A DNA stretch of 64,000 bases from Incurvaria masculella (lineage: Eukaryota; Arthropoda; Insecta; Lepidoptera; Incurvariidae): positions 10,974,001 to 11,038,000 of the forward strand of contig OX335657.1 in assembly GCA_946894095.1 (NCBI GenBank). The letters run 5' to 3'. Positions 56,144 through 64,000 of this stretch are shown piece after piece. Under the pieces are notes generated by a model that ran no database searches, had not been told where the DNA came from, and saw nothing but the letters and a program-made list of their open reading frames with translations. The first letter of the stretch is position 1. The number at the start of each line of letters is the position of its first letter. Position numbers and translations under genes: made by a program.

Positions 56144-57278
56144 TGGGAGGCCACGACATTTTAGGGAATGATAAGGTAAATGGCTGAAACTAGGTTCACA
56201 GGTTAGGGAACGACCCCCCGATGCCAAATATGCCGGTCTGCCTGCCTCAAGTGGTTGCGTTAGCTAGATATAGCGCCTGAAAAACTCGTTATCATGACCA
56301 AAAAAAAATCATAACGTAAATGGCTGAAAACAGTATGGAGCGCAAATACTAGTTGTACTCATGTGAATTACGCAAAAACTGAACAAAAATTTGGTTGCGT
56401 TATGGAGCAATGCCCATTCAAAGATGCTTTATCGTGACCGAAAAAAAATCATAATGTAAATGGCTGAAACCAGTATGGAATGCAACTACTAGTTGTACTC
56501 ATGTGAATTACGCAAAAACTGAACAAATCTTTGGTTGCATTTCCTAGCTATATGCGAATGAAGTTACAGATATCACTTTAATTACATTCAAGTTTTTAAT
56601 AAAATCATACCTACTGGTTATTTTTGCATGATTAATAAGGTGTGAATATTTCCAAACAAACATTTTATTCATCATTAGGTACATATCAACATAATTTTAG
56701 CATCAGTTTTAAAAGTTAAAGTACTAAACTAAAGCTAGACTAGAGCCAAACACATTTAAAATGTATTAATAATGTCACCACGGGGACATAATTTTTCGGA
56801 GATATTTAACATTTACATAGTGCGAAATCCCAAAATGTCAGAGTTAGGCAGGCGGGGATACGAGGAGCGTTTGTTTTGGTCCGCGCTCGAGCAAACTCTG
56901 TGCGTCGCTTCCAGTAGATAAAATACATACAATGCGATTCAAATAAGAATAGGACAGAGCTCGTGACTAACTTCACTCGAACTAGCTCGGAAAAGTACGA
57001 TAGGCATGTCCAGACGCTTCAATATCAAAGGAAGCCTGACGCTTTTTTTCATGCATCAGAATCGAGGTGTGAACCGAGTATATGCGTGTACATGCGTTTT
57101 CGTTTTTTTTATTGTGTAGCATCTTTGCCTGGCCGTGACAGCGACACTAGACAAAATACAAATCACGCAGTGTAGGATGACATTAAGTGCCATTTACAGA
57201 ATATGCAGTTGCATGAGAAGGGGAGCTGTACTTTGCATTTTCGGTTATCTGTTTTATGTATATGACATAGTTACATAT

Positions 57279-57447
57279 TTGTTATATAAGTTAACTTTTT
57301 AAGTTAAAGTTTAAGGTTGACTGGAAGAAATCACTTTTAGTGATAAGTCCGCCTTTGTGCAGTTTCGCTCTGTTAGATTTAATTGTTCTGTAAATAGTTT
57401 TTAATGTAATTTGCACAATAAAGAATTTCTTTCTTTCTTTCTTTCTT
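57279..57447 (+). repeat. LINE-tail-like segment with CTTT microsatellite
   Basis: GTAATTTGCACAATAAAGAA then TTTCTTTCTTTCTTTCTTTC. AATAAA followed by a short repeat is typical of LINE 3' ends. No coding part is attached. Confidence 0.5.
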
Positions 57448-57824
57448 AAGTTGTCGGTAAACTTAACATATATTTTCCCAAAAAATATTAGGCGTTTGCT
57501 GGTCCGATGTTGATTGATTAGAATACTTTTAAAATAGAAATTGTGAGAGGATTTCTTTTAATTAACAGTACTCATATTGCACTTCGATTGACATATAATA
57601 TTTCTACACGAGAGAAGATAAAAGTAGTAACTTTAAACCAACAAACACTTCAGAAAGTCACCTTAGTCTCGAACGTATAAGGTATTTTTTTAAATTTAAT
57701 GTCGACCAAGGTAAAGGAGGTAGAAATATGTTGGTTTAGATGTTCACTGTTGTTCGACATATTATTTTACGTTTCCGAAAATAGTGTTCAGCTTACGCGT
57801 CGAGCTAACGTTTCGTCCACCACG
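57448..57824. other. Core of P, nothing recognised
   Basis: AT-rich sequence between the LINE tail and the Penelope-like fragment. Confidence 0.35.
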
Positions 57825-58520
57825 CAGTGGACATCATTAGGATTCGCGACGCGACCTGGAGGACCTCTGACGCTTCGTCCAGTCAGATGTAAACTGCAGG
57901 TCGTCGGCTGCCAGATTGTAGCTGTGGCTTGGTTCAGCCGCAGATGAGGGTAGCGACGAAGAATTCCGTTCGGCAATGAAGTCATCTGTGCGAACTATGC
58001 TAACGGTGTCACTTTGCCTCAATGTTGGCAGCTGAACTCTTGTGTTGCCATATTTCGCCAGTAACGGAGACCAAGACGCTGATAGCTTCCAACTATCGTC
58101 TCTGTTAAAGTTGGAATGCCTTGTAATTTCTATCGATTCTTAAACCAAGCGTGGTATGTATTGTTTTTCTATATTTATCGTTTCAGCTTGGTCGAAGCGA
58201 ATCCAATGGTTATTTCTATTATTCAAGGCATGCTCACAGATCGCCGACTTGTGGAACTTATTGTTTTTAAGTGGCTTGATGTGTTATCCTGTTCTGGTTT
58301 GAACGCTCCGTTTTGACTGGCCAATGTAACTTTTTTCACAGCTGTTTGGTACTTTGTAGACTCCTGGGTCCTGTAGTGGGTTTCTGTCTTTCACCGATCT
58401 AAGCATGGAAGAGATTGTTGTGAGAGGTTTGAAAAAAAAAATATTCCAATTTTGCTAAAGAACCTTCCTATCCGATCAGTTATCCCTCGCACGTATGGGA
58501 GTTATGCGCACTGTCTTCGA
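57825..58520 (-). pseudogene. Penelope-like retroelement, 3' part of RT-linker and GIY-YIG endonuclease
   Basis: Minus-strand phases read in order: [20 protein letters not shown] (end of the region after the reverse transcriptase), [37 protein letters not shown] (GIY-YIG core), HIKPL, SAICEHALNNRNNHWIRFDQ, then EKQYIPRLV-ESIEITRHSN and FNRDDSWKLSASWSPLL. These match the order in Penelope-like elements, whose endonuclease nicks DNA to prime reverse transcription. At least two stops and phase changes; the RT is missing. A serine-rich tail follows to about 57837. It lies in the core of the large P element. Confidence 0.7.
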
Positions 58521-58923
58521 ACCTGAGTCCTCAGCAAATCCTTGGCACGATTCTTGTAGTCATGTAGATGATGTCCACAACGTGGTGGCTGAACGAGACG
58601 CTATTACCACCGACACCGAAACCTCAGTTGGGACCATAACCCCAGTAGGTCTTGCCGCCTCAGCATATCGCTTCTGGACTCGGTGAGTGCCACGTGAGAT
58701 GTCCACTTCTTATTTTCCTGATAGGTACCGGAGCTATAATGCATGCTCACCGGCTGAAACCGAAGCCTAACGTTTCAATCCATGCTCGCGACGACCATTA
58801 GCCTAACTCCCATATCCGTGCCGGAGTTGTTTCTTTGGGACATTAAAAAATAATGCATCCCTTCATTCCATGACCTAGAATCAAGGCAAGTTAATTAGGG
58901 CAACTCGCCTGCATATAGGTCAT
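58521..58923. other. Core of P, unassigned
   Basis: A 63-codon forward frame (58495-58686) is antisense to possible further Penelope-like sequence. I could not confirm homology. Confidence 0.3.
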
Positions 58924-59035
58924 GAGCATAAGGAAGGTCCTGGCATGGTAACTAGTTCCCATGTAGTGTTTTAGGCTAATATCGGACGGTCAGTTTGGTA
59001 TTAGCCATCCAATGTCAAGTTAAGTACGTAATAAA
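58924..59035 (+). repeat. Family B SINE, distal half
   Basis: GGAAGGTCCTGGCATGGTAAC, GTTTTAGGCTAATATCGG, TTGGTATTAGCCATCCAATG then TCAAGTTAAGTACG. Inserted in the core of P. Confidence 0.6.
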
Positions 59036-59945
59036 AAACTAAGGTCGCTCTCTACGCTCGGAGTAGGCAGCCCGAACATGACATGCTTGCCGGACAACGG
59101 CAGCAGAGCAGTCACCCACTCCTGCTGGTAACTACAAAGCCGCGGGTCAAATGTCGAAGCCGATGGTGGGCGCACTCCCTACGCCTATGACAGCCTAGTC
59201 CACAAGCCCGAACCGATACATTTCAAATTATAGGGGCCCGGGGGAATTTATGTTCCAAATACCGGAATGAAGTTCGCGGTGTAACTTCTTAGGCTGTATG
59301 TGGCAAGCTGCACTCACGTCTCACAATCAGGGAAACGTGGAAAAGGTCTCACTTGAGGCGTTACCCGTGTTTAGATGTGGTGCATCGCGGATTTCGTTAT
59401 CATTTTGTATCAAGCATCTAAAGGTTAAGCGCCTGGAGAAACTGCATGATCGTCTTATATTAGGGCTGTCCCTGCACCGGTATAAGTAAGAACGTATACG
59501 AAATTTCGCAAAGGACCTTCAAAGCATTGCAGCGGAGATTTTCCGGGTTTTTTGTGGGCCTGTGTTCCACCCACGTTTATCAGAGACTGACTCTTTTCGC
59601 TGCCGCTCTGGTTCGTCCTCGAAACCTTAATATTGCAATTATTTTACCAATATCCCAGTGTTCTAATGTCACACCAAAGATAATATTTTATTCACCTTTA
59701 TTTCATTTTACAAAGTCACAGGAGAAACAAAAGCAACGGAATATACAATGCGATTCAAATAAGAATAGGACAGGGACCACCGCCATTTTAAATGTCAAAC
59801 TGTGAAAGCCAATTAATTTCAGTATGGCGTGCAAAAAAGTTTCTGGAAAAAATATCGAATTAATATTTAGAAAAAATAATTAGTTTTAACTAAATATTAT
59901 TTGAAGAACAGAGATTAAAAAAATATTCAACAACGCAAACTAAAC
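59036..59945. other. Core of P with a stray arm segment
   Basis: 59743-59773 repeats a 31-base stretch of the arms (contains ACAATGCGATTCAAATAAGA) in direct orientation to the left arm. 59527-59805 is a 92-codon frame with no recognised motif. Confidence 0.5.
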
Positions 59946-61048
59946 ACATGTAACTATGTAATATACATAAAACAGATAACCGAAAATGCAAAGTACAGCC
60001 CCCCTACTCATGTAACAGCATATTCTGTAAATGGCACTCAATGTCATCCTACACTGCGTAGATTTGTGTTTTGTCTAGTGTCGCTGTCACGGCAGAAAGG
60101 CTACACAATAAAAAAAAGGAAAAAGCATGTACACGCACATACTCGGATCACACCTCGATTCTGATGCATTAGTGCCGACCGTACTTTTACGAGCTAATTC
60201 AAGTGAAATTAGTCACTAGCCCTGTCCTATTCTTATTTGAATCGCATTGTATGTCTTTTATCTACTGGAGGCGACGCGCAGAGTTTACTCGAGCGCGGAC
60301 CAAAACAAACGCTCCTTGCATCCCCGCCTGCTTAACTCTGACATTTTGGGATTTCGCACTATATATATGTTAAATATCTCCAAAAAATAATGTCCCCGTG
60401 GTGACATTATTAATACATTTTAAATGTATAATTAAATGTGTTTGGCTCTAGTCTAGCTTTAGTGTAGTATTTAACCTTTTAAAACAGATGCTAAAATGAT
60501 GTTGGTATGTACCTAATGATGAATAAAATGTTTGTTTGGAAATATTCATACCTATTAATCATGCAAAAATAACCAGTAGGTATGATTTTATAAAAAACTT
60601 GAATGCAATGAAAGTGATATCTGTAACTTAATTCGCATATTGCTAGAAAATGCAACCAAAGATTTGTTCAGTTTTTGCTTAATTCACATGAGTACAACTA
60701 GTAGTTGCATTCCATACTGGTTTCAGCCATTTACATTATTATTTTTTTTCGGTCATGATAAAGTATCTTTGAATGGGCATTGCTCCATAACGCAACCAAA
60801 TTTTTGTTCAGTTTTTGCGTAATTCACATGAGTACAACTAGTATTTGCGCTCCAGACTGTTTTCAGCCATTTACGTTATGATATTTTTTTGGTCATGATA
60901 ACGAGTTTTTCAGGCGCTATATCTAGCAAACGCAACCACTTGAGGCAGGCAGACCGGCATATGTGGCATCGGGGGGTCGTTCCCTAACCTGTGAACCTAG
61001 TTTCAGCCATTTACCTTATCATTCCCTAAAATGTCGTGACCTCCTAGA

Positions 61049-61237
61049 CTAGCTGGTCCACATACAAAAAACCTGATTATTTTTTGCTTGAAAATTTCAG
61101 CTGCCTATCTATTACTGTTCATGAGATACAGCCCTGTGACGGACGGACGGACGGACGGACGGACGGATAGACGGACCGAAAGCGGAGGCTTAGTAATAGG
61201 GTTCCGTTGGCACCCTTTGGGTACGGAACCCTAAAAA
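61049..61237 (-). repeat. Family A, inverted junction of two pieces
   Basis: 61053-61083 (GGTCCACATACAAAAAACC, TGATTATTTTTTG) is the forward continuation of the A copy split by P. At about 61084 it switches to a reverse A copy (GAAAATTTCAGCTGCC, GTTCATGAGATACAGCC, a GGAC array of six units, GGCACCCTTTGGGTACGG then AACCCTAAAAA). Confidence 0.7.
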
Positions 61238-62390
61238 TCACCGTTCCTCCTACCCATGATGCATCACCGAACCTGGTGCGGCGTACATTGAAGAATACTT
61301 TGGTTTCACGTCACGTAGAGCAGTGGTTCGAAACTCCTCGGGTTTCCCCGCTACATATGACGAGTTTTTCGGTTTCGAAGAACGCAACTGCTTGTAATGG
61401 CTCATTGTTGGCGCTGGATTAGTATTCCTTGGGCGCAAAGATTCGCTTTAGATCGGAGTTCGGAGGGTCGTGTGTCGAAATCCGCTTTTCATGTTTGCGA
61501 CAGTGCAACGCGATTTACTGTTAGTGGTTTTCCAGAAATTTGAGATGCTATGAAAATTTAAGTAGAAAATAACTTTTATTAGAGTTACCACGGCCGTCAG
61601 CCGCAAACCACAAAAAAAACTACAAGATTCAAATGAATATTACTTAACAGTTCACTGACTGAAATTTGATACATTTTCGGTTTATTTTTTGTTGTAATAA
61701 ATCTAATAAAACTACTGCTGCTACCTGCTACATTAAATTAAAACACTATCTATCACTGATCTTTACTTATTTTTAACATTAAATTATAATGTTGGAAAAT
61801 TTGCCAAAATTAGAAAATCAATGTGTGTTTCACCCTAATTTGAGGTCTTCATATTTTTTTGGAGAAATAGTTTTTAGATTCTATTGAAATCGATTTTGAA
61901 TCAAGTTACAAATAATAATTATTCGCTTCTACAGTTTCATCAAAGTCCCCCGAGTACCAGACATGGAACTGTCTGTGGAATCCATAGTTGCAACCAAAAT
62001 CAAATTAGTTCGTTAGTTAAATCAACTTACAAGGTCGGATCAAATGGTAATGGCTTCTTACAAATTCGTATGGATTTTAAGATGGAATTTCAATTTACAC
62101 TTGTCTTATTAGATTTTAGGAAACTTGTATGTTGACCATCAGTCAAAAATGATGTTTTTAGCAAACGTACACGTTACAACAGAAGAGTTTCAAATCAGAC
62201 AGTTTTAAATATAGTTTTTAATGGATTATTTATTACACGCTGATTGCTTGATTTGTAATGATGAATTATGTGTTTTTTTTTGTTGTTTAGTGTTTTTCGG
62301 TCCCTGACCGACATGGACCGGTCAGGTTACTTAGAGAAGATGCGGAGCGCAGCGAAGCTAACTTTTTTGATTAGCCTTGGTTTTTAGGGT
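61238..62390. other. Spacer, nothing recognised
   Basis: Frames of 62-83 codons (61250-61438 antisense, 61884-62135) resemble nothing known. AT-rich. Confidence 0.35.
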
Positions 62391-62666
62391 TCCGTACCCA
62401 AAGTGTGCCAAATTGAACGCCATTACTAAGCCTCCGCTGTCCGCCCGTCCGTCCGCCCATCTGTCCGTCCGTTCGTCCGTATGTACGTCTGTCACAGGGC
62501 TGTATCTCATGAACCGTAATAGTTAGATAGCTGAAAAACAGAGTGTGTATTCCTGTTGCCCCCTTAACGAAAAATAGTAAAAATAAATAAAAAATAAAAG
62601 GTCCCTTTTAATTGTTTACAAGAAACGTGATTTATTTGGGTCAAATCTTGTGTAATGGTACGGAAC
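62391..62666 (+). repeat. Family A element, 3' end cut by a LINE
   Basis: TTTTTAGGGTTCCGTACCCA, CCGCCCGTCCGTCCGCCCAT, CTCATGAACCGTAATAG, CAAATCTTGTGTAATGG then TACGGAAC, where A stops. The expected CCTTCGTGTGCGAG hairpin end is replaced by LINE coding sequence. Confidence 0.78.
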
Positions 62667-64000
62667 ATTGCATTTGTCCACTGTACTAATACTATTCTTC
62701 TCGGTGATTTCAATATAAATTTACTAGATTCAATGAGCACTAATGCAATAAAATTGCAGGATTTTCTGACATCATTCAATTTAATACAATGTGTAAAAGA
62801 ACCCACACGCGTTAATTTAATCTCCAGTTCGCTTATCGACCTGATTTGCACGGATATACCGGGTGGATCACTGGCCATTGAAGTCCAGCACAATAGTAAC
62901 CTCAGTGACCACGCAATGGTAATAGGTACATTCAATATAAGAAAGCCTAAGCCCGACCCGGTATATATTACGTCTAGGCCTCTAAGGGACATCAATAAGG
63001 AAGAATTTAAGAGGGACCTAGAGAAAATTGATTGGCAAAGTATTTACAACCTCAGTGACGTCAACGACATGGTAGGAGCCTTGCACTCCATTTATAGAGA
63101 AATATTTGACAAACATGCACCAAAGCGAACTAGGCTAGTCAAATCATTACCAATGCCTTGGATAACTAGTAATGTCCGATTTATGATAGATCTGAGGAAC
63201 AAGGCGGAATCAAGGGCATTAAGAACAAAAAAAGATTCGCATAAGGAATACTATAGGAATTTGCGTAATCTAGTCACCACCACTATACGTCTAGAAAAAG
63301 AGGCATACCACAAATTTTATGTTAATAATAATATCCATGACCCCAAACGAATGTGGAAAGGTTTGAAAAGAAACTTCGCAATATCACAAAACAGTATAAA
63401 AGACACTGATATACCAATGCATCTAAGAGATCCAAACAAACTTAATGACGCATTTTTAAATGCACCTGGCACAACAACAGACAACGTGGAACTTATCCAA
63501 AGATACTCGGCAAACAGGAAGTATGAAGATGAGTTCATATTATCCTCTGTCAATGCCGACCAAATTATAACAATCATAGAAAGCATCAAGTCGGATGCAT
63601 GCGGGCATGATGATATAAACATCTCAATGGTAAAAATGACGCTTCCATACACAATAGACATCATCACCCGTATTGTGAATATTTCGCTACAGTCCTCAGA
63701 ATTCCCTAAATCATGGAAACTTGCTGTTGTGAAGCCAATCCCTAAAAAAGAAAACATAACGGAATACAAGGATTTGCGACCAATAAGTATACTGCCGGTC
63801 TTATCTAAAGTTCTGGAAAAGGTAGTAAACCTACAAATTTCAAAGTATCTTCATTCTAAATCTATAATACCGCCAACGCAGTCGGGATTTAGGAAAGGTC
63901 ACAGTACGGAGACAGCATTACTAGAAATCAAAGATGAAATGTTGACTGCAGCTGACGCCGGTAAGGGATCAGCCATAGTACTGCTAGATTTTTCCAGGGC
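62667..64000 (+). CDS. Non-LTR retrotransposon polyprotein, 5'-truncated, runs off the window
   Basis: An uninterrupted frame of about 443 codons in phase with GGT at 62703. It opens inside an apurinic-like endonuclease domain: ILLGDFNINLLDS (62694 on), LIDLICTD and LSDHAMVIGTF, the last conserved histidine motif. After a linker of about 200 residues come the first reverse transcriptase motifs: WKLAVVKPIPKK, DLRPISILPVLSKVLEKV, QSGFRKGHSTETALL and LLDFSRA at the edge, just before the first catalytic aspartates are expected. This order (endonuclease then RT) is that of Jockey/CR1-type LINEs. No stop or frameshift was seen, so the insertion is young, but it lacks its 5' end and begins abruptly in a family A element, so it has no start codon of its own. 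Confidence 0.88.
   Translation, partial: MAFVHCTNTILLGDFNINLLDSMSTNAIKLQDFLTSFNLIQCVKEPTRVNLISSSLIDLICTDIPGGSLAIEVQHNSNLSDHAMVIGTFNIRKPKPDPVYITSRPLRDINKEEFKRDLEKIDWQSIYNLSDVNDMVGALHSIYREIFDKHAPKRTRLVKSLPMPWITSNVRFMIDLRNKAESRALRTKKDSHKEYYRNLRNLVTTTIRLEKEAYHKFYVNNNIHDPKRMWKGLKRNFAISQNSIKDTDIPMHLRDPNKLNDAFLNAPGTTTDNVELIQRYSANRKYEDEFILSSVNADQIITIIESIKSDACGHDDINISMVKMTLPYTIDIITRIVNISLQSSEFPKSWKLAVVKPIPKKENITEYKDLRPISILPVLSKVLEKVVNLQISKYLHSKSIIPPTQSGFRKGHSTETALLEIKDEMLTAADAGKGSAIVLLDFSR

Larger units (their letters stand above)
56144..61048. mobile_element. Large palindromic family P element with ~1.1 kb inverted arms
   Basis: Left arm 56144-57278 and right arm about 59946-61048 are imperfect reverse complements along their whole length, around a ~2.7 kb core. 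Ends: CTGGGAGGCCACGACATTTT left, GTCGTGACCTCCTAGAC right. Repeated inside each arm is a sub-unit (GTAAATGGCTGAAA, ACTAGTTGTACTCATGTG, AATTACGCAAAAACTGAAC) present twice. The core contains a LINE-like tail, a Penelope-like fragment and a SINE but no recognisable P transposase. The two small P copies correspond to its termini plus right arm. Size and long arms suggest a foldback-like or partly degraded autonomous DNA transposon; the superfamily is unknown to me. Confidence 0.7.

Overview
The window reads as non-genic, repeat-packed insect DNA, most likely from a moth or butterfly (Lepidoptera). The evidence is two identical insect-type 5S rRNA genes, mariner remnants, AT-rich spacers, and dense short interspersed repeats of kinds I associate with lepidopteran genomes. 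I found no intact host protein-coding gene. The longest closed reading frame (164 codons) is shared partly with a local duplication and resembles nothing I know. The only long coding stretch that reads cleanly is a retrotransposon running off the right edge (62667-64000). The letters used for repeat families are mine, because I had no repeat library.

Families that recur: A, a ~300 bp element bounded by a GGGTTCCGTACCC hairpin and a GTGCGAGTCCGACTCGCAC hairpin, with a CCGT tetranucleotide array inside (13 copies or partial copies). B, a tRNA-derived SINE (about 15 copies or fragments). D, a ~550 bp MITE with TTAA target sites (five). E and F, MITEs with 31 bp and ~50 bp terminal inverted repeats (two each). 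K and L, retrotransposon-tail-like repeats. N, a LINE-tail repeat. O, a TTAA MITE sitting inside N. P, a palindromic DNA element present as one 4.9 kb copy and two ~550 bp deletion derivatives.

Layout. 0-9 kb: AT-rich spacer, one full SINE, one A copy, small hairpins, an L copy. 9-19 kb: SINE, full D element, inverted-repeat hairpin, A, and a small P element with an A nested in it. 19-28 kb: a LINE 3' end, a small tandem duplication interrupted by a SINE, a mariner scrap, an E MITE, a full SINE, and the most unusual object, a concentric foldback element at 27074-27732. 28-37 kb: A, D, E and F copies and the two 5S genes (34.6 and 35.7 kb). 37-49 kb: A next to D, a Penelope-like fragment, O nested in N, a GC-rich island (41.2-41.5 kb), the second small P, and two mariner remnants. 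50-64 kb: A copies, the second F, a pseudo-tRNA, the large P palindrome (56.1-61.0 kb) inserted in an A copy, and the terminal LINE.

The parts do not form a pathway. What they show is layering: P inserted into A, A into P, O into N, SINE into a duplication, and LINE into A. Such density with no gene suits heterochromatin, a W chromosome or a large intergenic or intronic region. The sequence alone cannot decide between these.
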